A stretch of 64,000 nucleotides of DNA from Vicingus serpentipes (GCF_007993035.1 NZ_VOOS01000002.1:124001-188000); one strand, 5' to 3'. Positions 1 through 8,981 are shown, counted from the first letter of the stretch. Translations and numbers: made by a program. Notes: a model not told the origin generated them from the sequence alone.

Positions 1-872
1 ATAAGAAAATAGTTGCTAAAGGTGGAGGATGGAATAGTGTAGGACAACAATTACAAATTGAAGCTGATAATGATTTTGAAAATGCTGGAGAACCAAGTGC
101 TGAAATTGGATTTAGAGTTGTTATTACTTATTTAGATGATAGAAAGCCTTTAGTTGGTGTGCTAGGGAAAACAACTACTGATAAACCTCCAGGAACAGTG
201 CAAATAAATAATGAGTTGTATTTTGATGCAACCGAAATAAGTAATATTAGTTGGAAAGAATATGTGTTTTGGCAAGCAAATACTTATGGTGAAAATTCGA
301 AAGAACACAAAGATGCTTTACCAGATACAACTGTTTGGGATGGATTAAATAAGGCTTATACAACTCATTATTATAATCATCCTGCATACAATAACTACCC
401 AGTAGTTGGAATTACATACAATCAGGCTGTAGCCTTTTGTAAATGGAGAACAGAACGAGTAAAAGAGCTTTATAAAATAAATAATGAAATAGGTAATGAT
501 TTTGAATATAGGCTTCCTACGCAAGCTGAATGGGAAAATATTGCAAAAGCTGGTTATAGTAGTATTAACATTAAAAAAGATGGTGAGAAACAAAAGTTTA
601 ATCTGAAAAAAAATAAAGAATACTTTATGGGGGTTGCCAGTAAACTTCCTGAAAACGCAGATGTTACTGCTCCAATAGATTCATATTGGCCAAATGATTA
701 TGGTGTTTACAATATTATTGGCAATGTAGCTGAAATGACGCAAGAAGAAGGAGTTGCAAAAGGAGGTTCTTGGATTCATACAGAAGAAGAAGCTAATTTA
801 GAATTAGAAATTTCATATACTAAACCTGAAAGTTGGTTAGGTTTTAGATGTGTTTTTGAAGTAATTAAATAA
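1..872 (+). CDS. FGE-sulfatase-fold protein, 5'-truncated (GldJ/GldK-like)
   Basis: The reading frame is open from base 3, so the gene starts left of the window; 289 residues are visible. The first ~45 residues (KGGGWNSVG ... IGFRVV) are the end of one FGE/SUMF1-like unit. A second complete unit follows, with WKEYVFW, YPVVGITYNQAVAFCKW, YRLPTQAEWE, YNIIGNVAEM, KGGSW and WLGFRCVF. The paired catalytic cysteines of true formylglycine-generating enzymes are absent from the KGGSW-GFR segment, so it is probably structural, as in the gliding/T9SS lipoproteins GldJ and GldK (family knowledge). Which protein it is cannot be decided without its N-terminus. Confidence 0.8.
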   Translation, partial: KKIVAKGGGWNSVGQQLQIEADNDFENAGEPSAEIGFRVVITYLDDRKPLVGVLGKTTTDKPPGTVQINNELYFDATEISNISWKEYVFWQANTYGENSKEHKDALPDTTVWDGLNKAYTTHYYNHPAYNNYPVVGITYNQAVAFCKWRTERVKELYKINNEIGNDFEYRLPTQAEWENIAKAGYSSINIKKDGEKQKFNLKKNKEYFMGVASKLPENADVTAPIDSYWPNDYGVYNIIGNVAEMTQEEGVAKGGSWIHTEEEANLELEISYTKPESWLGFRCVFEVIK

Positions 873-880
873 AATTGTTT

Positions 881-1249
881 CTATGTTTTAAAATCATCTA
901 AATCTCTACGGTCTTTTTTGGTAGGGCGTCCTTTAATTCCTAATAGCTTATTTTGTCGATTTTCGAGCTGAATTAGTTCTAGTTGTTTTAAATCAAATTC
1001 TGATGTAGTTTCTATAGCATATTCGTGAACTAATTTAGCACCAAGTCTTGATTTAGGAATATCCAACACTTTAAACGTACGCCAAATGGGAATTACTTTT
1101 ATTGCAATTTCATCGTTTATATTTACTGCTTTAGATCCTTTTATAATAAATACACCGTTTAATTTTACTTTTTCGTCAGCACAAGATTTAGAAGAAAGTG
1201 TACGGGTTTTAAATAGCCGAATTGCCCAAATGTATTTATCAATACGCAT
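881..1249 (-). CDS. hslR: S4-domain RNA-binding protein, Hsp15-like
   Basis: 122 residues. An S4 RNA-binding fold occupies roughly residues 1-60 (MRIDKYIWAIRLFKTRT, then KVKLNG). A basic tail follows (GRPTKKDRRDL). Length and order match the Hsp15/HslR family, which binds stalled 50S subunits carrying peptidyl-tRNA. It is convergent with the FGE-like gene, with an 8-base gap. A TACATTTG promoter element lies four bases before the ATG, which predicts an almost leaderless mRNA. Confidence 0.85.
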   Translation of the reverse strand: MRIDKYIWAIRLFKTRTLSSKSCADEKVKLNGVFIIKGSKAVNINDEIAIKVIPIWRTFKVLDIPKSRLGAKLVHEYAIETTSEFDLKQLELIQLENRQNKLLGIKGRPTKKDRRDLDDFKT

Positions 1250-1253
1250 AAAT

Positions 1254-1261
1254 CAAATGTA
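1254..1261 (-). promoter_or_regulatory. TAnnTTTG promoter element of the S4 gene
   Basis: TACATTTG matches the Bacteroidota -7 consensus. Only four bases (ATTT) separate it from the ATG at 1249, so the transcript should start at or next to the start codon. Confidence 0.45.
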
Positions 1262-1307
1262 ATTAAACCTTAAGAATAGGAACTTATATTATTGTTTAAT
1301 TATTTCT

Positions 1308-1409
1308 ATTTAACATAATATAAATTATAAGACAAAAGGAGATGATACAGTTTGTAGCTGTATTGTAGTATTATCATACCTTACAGCTTAAACTGGTTGT
1401 CTTATAATT
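1308..1409. repeat. Repeat copy A with a long imperfect hairpin
   Basis: Bases 1308-1337 (ATTTAACATAA ... ATTATAAGACAAAA) recur downstream at 1846-1880. Bases 1323-1335 and 1397-1409 are perfect 13-bp inverted repeats (AATTATAAGACAA / TTGTCTTATAATT). Inside them lies a second imperfect inverted pair (CAGTTTGTAGCTGTA / TACAGCTTAAACTG). The whole could fold into an ~87-nt hairpin. Its function is unknown; it may be a small mobile-element remnant or a cassette-type recombination site. Confidence 0.6.
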
Positions 1410-1452
1410 AGCCATTATGTGTAAATCCGGTTAATTAAGTTACTTTCACTGT

Positions 1453-1809
1453 ATGAAAAAATCAACTAATGATAAAGCTTTTATATGGTCTATTATATGT
1501 TTTGCGGTTATTAGCATCTTATGGATATATTTATTTAATATATCTGGATCAGGTAACTCGACTGAATCTATGCAACAAGAATCAATAACCGCTATAGTTT
1601 TTATTTTACCACTTTCTTTAATCTTGGGAATTGCTGGGGTTATTCTTCTAATTAGAAGTTTGATATCGGGTAAGAATACCAAGGCCATTAAAAGTAATCA
1701 GAATAAAGTTGCCCCTATAAAAAAAACTGAGGATGCTTCAAGTGGTTTCAAAACATTTATTATCATATTTTTTTTATTTTTTATATGTATGAGTTTATTA
1801 TATTGCTAA
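1453..1809 (+). CDS. Small integral membrane protein, unknown function
   Basis: 118 residues with three hydrophobic segments: near residues 11-29 (FIWSIICFAVISILWIYLF), 45-68 (ITAIVFILPLSLILGIAG), and at the C-terminus (TFIIIFFLFFICMSLLYC). A basic linker lies between the last two. No family was recognised. The gene is alone and is flanked by the two copies of a direct repeat (1308-1337 and 1846-1880). A near-consensus TACTTTCA box (1441-1448) ends four bases before the ATG. It is more likely a real gene than chance because the hydrophobic pattern and frame hold throughout. Confidence 0.6.
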   Translation: MKKSTNDKAFIWSIICFAVISILWIYLFNISGSGNSTESMQQESITAIVFILPLSLILGIAGVILLIRSLISGKNTKAIKSNQNKVAPIKKTEDASSGFKTFIIIFFLFFICMSLLYC

Positions 1810-1845
1810 TTCTTAATCAGATACACATCCCCTCCTACAAAACTT

Positions 1846-1880
1846 ATTTAACATAACGCTGAGAGCATTATAAGACAAAA
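1846..1880. repeat. Repeat copy B, downstream of the small membrane-protein gene
   Basis: ATTTAACATAA (1846-1856) and ATTATAAGACAAAA (1867-1880) repeat the two blocks of copy A in the same orientation. The spacer is 10 bases here and 5 in copy A. Together the copies bracket the 118-residue membrane-protein gene. Confidence 0.55.
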
Positions 1881-1923
1881 CGATATTTTTGCTATTATAG
1901 GGTATTTAAAGGGAAAACTATAA

Positions 1924-2373
1924 TTATTCTTTTTTACTTGAAGAACTATCTGAAATAATTTTAATTAACTCTTTCAACTCTTCTTTTTCTTTTTCTATGA
2001 TTGCTTTAGTTTCTTTTATTTTTACAGAGGCATTCTTAACGGTCTCTTTAGCTTTATCAATATTACTTTTATCTTTAATATCAGTATTATTTAAAACTTG
2101 TTCGGCTTGTTTTATTTCTTCTTCTTTTTCAGCTATTTCTTTTTCATGTTCTAATATAGAAGCTTCTTTTTCTTGTTTTTTTGATTTTGCATCAATTGAT
2201 CTCTGCTGGCCAAACTCTTTGCCTGATAGCCCATTTTTATTTTTTCCGTAAGCTTTACCCTTATCTTTATCAATCTTCTCTTGCTTCTCTTTTGTTTTAC
2301 CTTTTCCTTTTCCCTGAGCAAAAGTTAATGAGCATATTGTAATAAGGAAAATCAGTGATATAATTTTTTTCAT
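1924..2373 (-). CDS. Secreted Lys/Glu-rich coiled-coil protein, unknown
   Basis: 149 residues. A clear signal peptide (MKKIISLIFLITICSLTFAQ) is followed by a basic low-complexity stretch (GKGKGKTKEKQEK). Residues ~65-149 form a highly charged probable coiled coil rich in E, K and A. It should be periplasmic or surface-associated. No family was recognised; the composition resembles small Bacteroidota coiled-coil exported proteins. A TAAATTTG promoter element lies upstream at 2396-2403. Confidence 0.7.
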   Translation of the reverse strand: MKKIISLIFLITICSLTFAQGKGKGKTKEKQEKIDKDKGKAYGKNKNGLSGKEFGQQRSIDAKSKKQEKEASILEHEKEIAEKEEEIKQAEQVLNNTDIKDKSNIDKAKETVKNASVKIKETKAIIEKEKEELKELIKIISDSSSSKKE

Positions 2374-2395
2374 AATAATTTGATTAAAGTGAATT

Positions 2396-2403
2396 CAAAT
2401 TTA
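2396..2403 (-). promoter_or_regulatory. TAnnTTTG promoter element of the coiled-coil gene
   Basis: TAAATTTG on the minus strand, 22 bases before the ATG at 2373. Confidence 0.4.
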
Positions 2404-2456
2404 CCTATATATAATCTTAATTGCATTATAGCTATAAGTTAATTTTAAGTGTATTA

Positions 2457-4574
2457 TTAAATTTTAACTCCAATTACACAAACATCATCAATTTGTGCTA
2501 AAGAGCCTCTCCAAGTTTCAAATGCTTCATCTATGATAGTCTTTTGTTCTTCCATAGTTTTATCCTGAATGCTCAGTAATAAATCTCTAAAAGCTTTTAC
2601 TTTAAATTTCTTTCCTTTCTCACCACCAAATTGGTCTATATAACCATCTGAGAAGATATACAAGCTGTCTCCTTGCTGTAAATCAAAACTATGCGTTGTA
2701 TAAGGTTCTGGATTATCAAATTTACCTATTGGCTGTTTGTTAGCTTTAGTTTCTATTATCTCACCATTACGTATAATCCATAAAGGATTGTGTGCTCCAG
2801 CATATTGTAGTTTATTTCCTTCAAGACTACATAATGCTATATCCATACCGTCCTTTACATCTTCTTCAGACTTCTCAAACTCTTGAATTACAATATCCCT
2901 TGCTTTATCTAGGATTTCCCCAGGATCTGTTAAGCCATATTCTCTAACGGCTCTATTAAGACCATTATTACAAACTACAGAAACCATAGCTCCTGGAACT
3001 CCATGCCCTGTACAATCTGCAGCTGCAAACAGTATTTTATTATTTTTATGCTCCATCCAATAAAAATCTCCTGCTACAACATCTTTAGGTTTATAAAAAA
3101 TAAAAGATTCTTGCAAATATTCTTTTACTAGTTTAGATGATGGTAATATCGCATTTTGAATACGTTTTGCATAAGTTATAGAATCTTTAATTTCTTGGTG
3201 AGCCATCTCTACAACTTCTTTTTGTTGTTCAATAACTTTTTTTTGCTTTCTGGTAACTTTTAATCTGTTCATTACAAAAATTGAAAAGATAGCAACCAAA
3301 CCTAGTAAACAACCTGTAGCATAAGTAATTACTTGTTGTTTTGCTTTAGCTTCTTTTTCTACTTCTAATTGTTTTTCATTGAAAGCATCATCAATTGTCT
3401 TTTGTTTTTCATATTCATATTTTGCTTGTTGTTGAATAGTTACTTTTTGATTTTCTTTATTATTGATACTATCACGCATTTGAATATGTAGCTTAAACAT
3501 GTCTAAAGCTTTCATTCCTTCTCCCTGTTTTTTATAAATATCACTACAAATCTCTGCTGCTGTTTTCAGTTTATCGGGTTGTCCGATTTCTTTAGCAATT
3601 TTAAAAGCTTTTAATGCATATTCTTTTGCAATATTTAATTTCCCTTGAGAAAGATAAATTTTACTAATATTAGTTAATGAAGTTACAAGCCCTTTAGAAT
3701 TTCCTATTTTATTGCTAATTTCTAAGCTTTTCATATTATATTTTAGGCTACTTATAGTATCTTCTTTCCTTAAGTAAATCCTACCAATATTAGTAAGTGA
3801 TATTGATATACCTGCTTGATGTTCTAATTCCTCTTTAATTTTTAAACTTTTACTATAATAACTCAAAGCCTGATCTATATCTCCTTTTTTCTCATAGGCT
3901 GTACCTATATTATTCAAAGCATGTGCTTGACCTTTTAAATCATTGATTTCCGTATAAATTTCTATACTTTTTTGATAATAATCTAAAGCTTGATTTATAT
4001 TATCTTGATTTATATAAATCATACCTATATTATTGAGAGAGGTAGCTTTTCCCTTTTTATCATTAAGTTTTTCTCTTTTCCTTAAACTTAAATGATAAAA
4101 CTCTAAAGCTTTTAAAATATCCCCTTGATCTTCATAAATGGCTGCCATATTATTTAAGGCACTTGCAATACCCTTTTGATCTCCGGCTTCAACTAAAAGC
4201 TGTAAGCTTTGATTATAATATTCTAAAGCTATTGAAATCTCTCCATGTTTAGAGTATACATAACCAATATTGTTAATTGAACCAGCTAGAGATTTAAGTA
4301 AGCTTTTTTTTACTTTTGAGGAATTATTTTTTAATAAAGCTTTCTCTGCGATTAGTTTTGAATTTTCACATAGAGGAATAATGGTATCAAGATTACTTAC
4401 ATATAATATTTCACTTAAACTAAGCCATGCTCCAGCTAATGAAGTATCATGACTATTCTTATTGTATACAATATCATAAAGAGAATCTAATTTATTATTG
4501 CTTTTCACACTATAACTTTGAGTAAAGCTCTTTAAGCATGAAAGCATTAATATTATGTAAATAAAGTGTTTGAT
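2457..4574 (-). CDS. TPR sensor - membrane helix - SpoIIE/PP2C phosphatase (paralogue 1)
   Basis: 705 residues if started at ATC 4574, the aligned position in its paralogues. ATG 4547 gives 696 residues with a shortened signal sequence. Order: signal peptide (ends near SFTQS), about seven TPRs with NNIG-type helices, coiled coil, membrane helix (~416-437), short coiled coil, SpoIIE-type PP2C phosphatase (last ~222 residues). The phosphatase has metal and core motifs VAGDFYW, AAADCTGHGVPGAMVS, DGMDIALC, FSDGYIDQ and IDDVCVIG. Inferred topology: periplasmic TPR, cytoplasmic phosphatase. It probably dephosphorylates a Ser/Thr-phosphorylated partner such as a STAS protein. It is last of three same-strand paralogues and begins 59 bases after paralogue 2. 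Confidence 0.9.
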   Translation of the reverse strand: MKHFIYIILMLSCLKSFTQSYSVKSNNKLDSLYDIVYNKNSHDTSLAGAWLSLSEILYVSNLDTIIPLCENSKLIAEKALLKNNSSKVKKSLLKSLAGSINNIGYVYSKHGEISIALEYYNQSLQLLVEAGDQKGIASALNNMAAIYEDQGDILKALEFYHLSLRKREKLNDKKGKATSLNNIGMIYINQDNINQALDYYQKSIEIYTEINDLKGQAHALNNIGTAYEKKGDIDQALSYYSKSLKIKEELEHQAGISISLTNIGRIYLRKEDTISSLKYNMKSLEISNKIGNSKGLVTSLTNISKIYLSQGKLNIAKEYALKAFKIAKEIGQPDKLKTAAEICSDIYKKQGEGMKALDMFKLHIQMRDSINNKENQKVTIQQQAKYEYEKQKTIDDAFNEKQLEVEKEAKAKQQVITYATGCLLGLVAIFSIFVMNRLKVTRKQKKVIEQQKEVVEMAHQEIKDSITYAKRIQNAILPSSKLVKEYLQESFIFYKPKDVVAGDFYWMEHKNNKILFAAADCTGHGVPGAMVSVVCNNGLNRAVREYGLTDPGEILDKARDIVIQEFEKSEEDVKDGMDIALCSLEGNKLQYAGAHNPLWIIRNGEIIETKANKQPIGKFDNPEPYTTHSFDLQQGDSLYIFSDGYIDQFGGEKGKKFKVKAFRDLLLSIQDKTMEEQKTIIDEAFETWRGSLAQIDDVCVIGVKI
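4572..4574 (-). promoter_or_regulatory. Proposed AUC start codon, paralogue 1
   Basis: ATC followed by AAACAC (K-H) and the hydrophobic core. The frame is closed by TAA at 4614-4616, and no ATG, GTG or TTG lies between that stop and ATG 4547. The upstream ATATTAGCTGT resembles the same position in paralogues 3 and 4. Confidence 0.55.
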
Positions 4575-4633
4575 ACAGCTAATATAGTAAATCCAAATGA
4601 ACTTTTGTTTTGATTATTATAATTGACTATTGG

Positions 4634-6802
4634 TTAAATTCTAACACCAATAACACAGACATCATCAATTTGTTCTAGATTTCCTTTCCAAGCTTCAAAA
4701 GCATCATCAATAATTGCTTTTTGTTTCTCCATAGATTTATACTGAATACTGAGTAATAAATCTCTAAAAGCTTTAGCCTTGAATTTCTTTCCTTTTTCTC
4801 CACCAAACTGGTCTACATAACCATCAGAAAAGATGTAGATTGAATCTCCTTGCTCTAAATCAAAACTATGTGTTATATAAGGCTCAGGATTATCAAATCT
4901 TCCAATAGGTTGTTTATTAGCTTTAGTTTCTATTATCTCACCATTACGTATAATCCATAAAGGATTGTGTGCTCCTGCATATTGTAGTTTATTTCCTTCT
5001 AAGCTACATAATGCTATATCCATCCCATCTTTAATATCTTCTTCGGATTTATCAAACTCCTGAATAACAATCTCTCTTGTTTTATTTAATATCTGTCCAG
5101 GGTCTGTTAATCCATATTCTCTAACTGACCTATTTAAACCATTGTTACAAACAACACTTACCATAGCTCCAGGAACTCCATGTCCTGTACAATCTGCTGC
5201 TGCGAAAAGTATTTTATTATTGTTATGCTCCATCCAATAAAAATCTCCTGCAACTACATCTTTAGGCTTGTATAGGATAAATGATTCTTTTAGGTATTTT
5301 TTAACCAGTTTAGTTGGTGGTAATATAGCATTTTGAATACGCTTAGCATAGGTAATAGAATCCATAATTTCTTGATTCTTTTCTTCTAACTCAGCATGAG
5401 CTTCTTCAACAACTACCTTTTGCATTTCAACCTCTTGTTTTTGAGTTTCAATTACCAGTTTTTGTTGTTTGGTAATTCTAAGTCTATTAAATACAAAGAT
5501 TAAAAAAATAACTACCAAACCTAACCCCCCTGTAGTAGCTAATGTTATTATTTGTTGCTTTTCTTTTTCTTCTTTTTCTATAGCTATGAGTTTAACATGT
5601 TCTGCATCATCAACAACTTTTTGTTTTTCATATTCGTATTTTGCTTGTTGTTGTGCTGATGCTTTTTGGGTTTCTTCATTGTTTAAACTATCTCGCATTT
5701 GAATATAAAGCTTGTACATTTCTAATGCTTTTAACGCACTCCCTTTTTTCTCATATAATTCACTTAAAATGAAGGCCGAGGCTTTAATTTTTTTAGGGGA
5801 CCCAATTTCTCTTGCTATTTTTAAACTTTGTGTTATGTAACCTTGTGCATCGTGTAAATTATTTTTAATTAATAAAACCCCTCCAATATTATTCATAGAT
5901 GTTGCCATTCCTTGCCAATCTCCAATTTCCTCTTTAATTTTTAAACTTTTTTTATAAGTAACTAACGCTTTATCATAATCTTCCCATTTTTTATATACTC
6001 CAGCTATATTATTTAAAGAGACAGCTATTCCTTTCCTATCCTTAATCTCCTCTCTTATAACTAAACTCCTTTTAAAATAATCTAACGCTGCAGATAAATT
6101 TCCTTGATCATCATAAAAAACCCCAATATTATTAAGACTAACAGCTATCATTTTCTTATTTCCAAATTCTTCTCTAATAGCCAAACTTTGCTGGAAATAC
6201 TCTAATGCTTTTTCAAAATCTCCTTGACTATTATAAATAAAACCTAAATTATTGAGTGAATATGCAATCCCATTTTTATCGTTTATTTCTTCGTTAATAA
6301 CTAAGCTTCGGTGGTATGATTTTATTGCTAAAGGTATATCTCCTTGATTTACATAAATATATCCTAGATTAATTAAAGCTACGGCTATTCCTTCCTTATC
6401 TTTAATTTTTTCTTTTATAGCTAAGCTTTTCAAAAAATATTTTATAGCTTCAGAAGCACTGCCTTTACTATTATATACAGCTCCAATGTTGTTAAATGAA
6501 TTTGCTACTACATTCAATAAGTTAAGTGTTTTAGGATTTAACTTGTCAGGTAAAGAAGTTTTTTTAAAAGAATTATAAGAGATTAAAATAGCTTGTTTAC
6601 ACAAATTTATTACAGTATCTTGATTAATAGAGTAAAACAATTCTGACAATTGCAAATATGAAGCTGCTATTGAGGTGTCGGGGCTATTTTTGTTATTTAT
6701 TACATTGCTTAAACTATCAACAAGATGCTGCTCCTCATTATTAAATTGAGCAATTCCCTTTATTGAGATTAGAAATAATGATATGCAGATTATGTGTTTG
6801 AT
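4634..6802 (-). CDS. TPR sensor - membrane helix - SpoIIE/PP2C phosphatase (paralogue 2)
   Basis: 722 residues from ATC 6802; the first canonical start (TTG 6655) would remove 49 residues, including the whole signal peptide (IKHIICISLFLISIKGIAQ). An in-frame stop (TAA, 6815-6817) lies only four codons before the ATC. Domains: signal peptide, about six TPRs, coiled coil, membrane helix ~418-440, long coiled coil, phosphatase ~501-722 with AAADCTGHGVPG, DGMDIALC, FSDGYVDQ and IDDVCVIG. It starts 24 bases after the stop of paralogue 3, so the two are probably cotranscribed. The phosphatase half is nearly the same as in paralogue 1; the TPR half is not. Confidence 0.88.
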   Translation of the reverse strand: MKHIICISLFLISIKGIAQFNNEEQHLVDSLSNVINNKNSPDTSIAASYLQLSELFYSINQDTVINLCKQAILISYNSFKKTSLPDKLNPKTLNLLNVVANSFNNIGAVYNSKGSASEAIKYFLKSLAIKEKIKDKEGIAVALINLGYIYVNQGDIPLAIKSYHRSLVINEEINDKNGIAYSLNNLGFIYNSQGDFEKALEYFQQSLAIREEFGNKKMIAVSLNNIGVFYDDQGNLSAALDYFKRSLVIREEIKDRKGIAVSLNNIAGVYKKWEDYDKALVTYKKSLKIKEEIGDWQGMATSMNNIGGVLLIKNNLHDAQGYITQSLKIAREIGSPKKIKASAFILSELYEKKGSALKALEMYKLYIQMRDSLNNEETQKASAQQQAKYEYEKQKVVDDAEHVKLIAIEKEEKEKQQIITLATTGGLGLVVIFLIFVFNRLRITKQQKLVIETQKQEVEMQKVVVEEAHAELEEKNQEIMDSITYAKRIQNAILPPTKLVKKYLKESFILYKPKDVVAGDFYWMEHNNNKILFAAADCTGHGVPGAMVSVVCNNGLNRSVREYGLTDPGQILNKTREIVIQEFDKSEEDIKDGMDIALCSLEGNKLQYAGAHNPLWIIRNGEIIETKANKQPIGRFDNPEPYITHSFDLEQGDSIYIFSDGYVDQFGGEKGKKFKAKAFRDLLLSIQYKSMEKQKAIIDDAFEAWKGNLEQIDDVCVIGVRI
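6800..6802 (-). promoter_or_regulatory. Proposed AUC start codon, paralogue 2
   Basis: Reading TAA AAA AAT AAC TGC ATC AAA CAC, the ATC is the only near-cognate start between the stop codon and the signal-peptide core. This is the most constrained of the four cases. Confidence 0.65.
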
Positions 6803-6826
6803 GCAGTTATTTTTTTAAGTGTATTA

Positions 6827-8824
6827 TTAAATCTTAACTCCAATTACACAGACATCATCAATCTGTTCTAAAGAGCCTCTCCAAGTTTCAAACGCTTCAT
6901 TTATGATAGTTTTTTGTTCTTCCATAGATTTATCCTGAATGCTTAATAATAAGTCTCTAAACGCTTTTACTTTAAATTTCTTTCCTTTCTCACCACCAAA
7001 TTGGTCTACATACCCATCTGAGAAGATATAGATTGAATCTCCTTGCTCTAAATCAAAACTATGCGTTATATAAGGTTCTGGGTATTCAAATTTACCAATA
7101 GGTTGTTTGTTAGCTTTAGTTTCAATTAATTCTCCATTTCGAATAATCCATAACGGATTATGTGCTCCTGCGTATTGTAGTTTTTTTCCTTCTAAAGAGC
7201 ATAAAGCAATATCCATCCCATCTTTAACATCTTCTTCGGATTTATCAAACTCTTGAATAACAATTTCTCTAGCTTTATCTAGAATTTGTCCTGGGTCTGT
7301 AAGACCATGTTCTCTAACCGCTCTATTAAGACCATTATTACAAACAACAGAAACCATAGCTCCTGGAACTCCATGCCCTGTACAATCTGCAGCTGCAAAT
7401 AATACTTTGCCATTTTTATGTTCCATCCAATAGAAGTCTCCTGCAACAACATCTTTAGGTTTGTACAAGATAAAAGATTCTTGTAAATATTCTTTTACAA
7501 CTTTGTTAGATGGTAAAATTGCAGATTGAATACGCTTAGCATAAACAATACTATCTTTAATGTCTTGGTGTGCTTCTTCTACAATTTCTTTTTGCTGTTG
7601 AATAACTTGTTTTTGCTTTTTAGTTACTTTAAGCCTATTTAAAACAATGATTAAAAAGATTGCTAACAATCCTAAAACAATAGTTATAGCAATACTAATA
7701 ATTCGTTGCTTTTCTTTTTTCTCTTTCTCTAAAGCTAAATTTTTCTCATATTGAATATCATCTATTTCTTTACTTTTTTCATACTCATATTTGGCTTGTA
7801 AGTTTGCGCTAGTTTTCAAAGCACTCAAATTGTTTAAGCTGTCACGCATTTCAATTTCAAGCATATGCATTTCAAAAGCATTTAGCCAGTCCTTTTGTTT
7901 TTGAGCAACTTGCCTTAAAATAGATGCAGATTTTTCAATTAATTCAGGAGACCCAATTTTGTTTGACAATTCTAAAGCTTCAAGTCCTTTTTGTTTTGCT
8001 CCTAAAATATTATCATCAATAATATTAATTCTACCTAAATTACATAAGCTTAAAACAATACCTTTAGAATAGTCAACTTCTTGGTAAAGTTTAAAGGCTT
8101 TTTGGTAGTTTAGTTTAGCTTTTTCTATATCGCCTTGCTCATAATAAAACGTACCAATATTATTATAAGAATAGCCACTTCCTTTTTTATCATCAATTTC
8201 AATTCTAATTTCAAGCGCTTTTTGGTAGTAGCTAAGTGAAAGTTCATTCTTTTTCTTCACTTTATATATGTAGCCCATGTTGTTATAGGTAGATGCAATT
8301 CCTTTTTTTTCTCCAATAATACTTAATTGCTCCACAGATTTAGAGAAGTATTTAAGAGCCAAGTCTAGGTTGTCTAACGTATTATGAATTACTCCAATAT
8401 TATTATATGTGGCAGCCATACCAAATTTATCATCTATTTCCTCCTTAATTTTAAGTGATTGATGATAAAACTTTAAAGCTTCTGATACTTTACCTTTTCT
8501 ATTATTAATAAAACCTAAGTTGTTTAACGCTCCTGCTATACTTATTTTAAGATTTTTTTTTGTTGTTAAAGAATAGTTTTTCTTCAAGGCATCTTCACCA
8601 ATTTGAACAGCTTTTTTGCATAAAGGAATAATTGTATCTAAATTAGAAATATATAAATATTCACTTAGGTTAACATAAGCTGTTACTAATGATGTATCCA
8701 AACTATTAGGATTTGCTATAACAGAATTTAAGCTATCTATTTGGTATTGTTCTTCTTTAGTAAAATTTTGACATACTCCATTAAAAGAGATGAATATTAA
8801 TAATATGGAGATGAAGCGTATAAT
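6827..8824 (-). CDS. TPR sensor - membrane helix - SpoIIE/PP2C phosphatase (paralogue 3)
   Basis: 665 residues from ATT 8824. The first canonical start is TTG 8701, which lies after the signal peptide (ISILLIFISFNGVCQ) and 41 residues in. Domains: signal peptide, about five to six TPRs, coiled coil, membrane helix ~375-397, phosphatase ~444-665 with the same metal motifs as its paralogues. It heads the leftward run paralogue 3 - 2 - 1. The bases after its stop (TTTTAAGTGTATTATTAAAT as seen on the plus strand at 6813-6832) also flank paralogue 1 at 2443-2462, which marks one duplication edge. Confidence 0.88.
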   Translation of the reverse strand: MIRFISILLIFISFNGVCQNFTKEEQYQIDSLNSVIANPNSLDTSLVTAYVNLSEYLYISNLDTIIPLCKKAVQIGEDALKKNYSLTTKKNLKISIAGALNNLGFINNRKGKVSEALKFYHQSLKIKEEIDDKFGMAATYNNIGVIHNTLDNLDLALKYFSKSVEQLSIIGEKKGIASTYNNMGYIYKVKKKNELSLSYYQKALEIRIEIDDKKGSGYSYNNIGTFYYEQGDIEKAKLNYQKAFKLYQEVDYSKGIVLSLCNLGRINIIDDNILGAKQKGLEALELSNKIGSPELIEKSASILRQVAQKQKDWLNAFEMHMLEIEMRDSLNNLSALKTSANLQAKYEYEKSKEIDDIQYEKNLALEKEKKEKQRIISIAITIVLGLLAIFLIIVLNRLKVTKKQKQVIQQQKEIVEEAHQDIKDSIVYAKRIQSAILPSNKVVKEYLQESFILYKPKDVVAGDFYWMEHKNGKVLFAAADCTGHGVPGAMVSVVCNNGLNRAVREHGLTDPGQILDKAREIVIQEFDKSEEDVKDGMDIALCSLEGKKLQYAGAHNPLWIIRNGELIETKANKQPIGKFEYPEPYITHSFDLEQGDSIYIFSDGYVDQFGGEKGKKFKVKAFRDLLLSIQDKSMEEQKTIINEAFETWRGSLEQIDDVCVIGVKI
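8822..8824 (-). promoter_or_regulatory. Proposed AUU start codon, paralogue 3
   Basis: ATT preceded by ATATTAGCTAT, the same context as ATC in paralogue 1. The frame has a stop (TAA) about six codons upstream, and no ATG, GTG or TTG until 8701. Confidence 0.55.
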
Positions 8825-8981
8825 ATAGCTAATATAATAATTTTAGAGGATATTATACTTACTCTTAATAATTAGACATAAAATACAATAAGTACTTCTA
8901 AGATAAAGCTTAAATCTTAAACATAATTAACTGCCTGATATAAAATATCAAAATATTACAACAGTTTATTTAAAGTGAATT

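Noticed and set aside
1308-1409. Integron attC site
   Set aside because: Only an RYYYAAC-like block is visible; no matching GTTRRRY end and no integrase in the window. Kept only as an unexplained repeat.
1997-2251. Plus-strand frame inside the Lys/Glu-rich gene
   Set aside because: Ser/Phe/Leu-rich antisense shadow of a Lys/Glu-rich coding sequence, which carries a clear signal peptide on the other strand.
6655-8701. TTG 6655, TTG 8701 and ATG 11912 as true starts of the TPR-SpoIIE genes
   Set aside because: Each would remove an obvious signal peptide that is encoded in frame directly upstream, and would break the sensor-outside, phosphatase-inside layout shared by all four paralogues.
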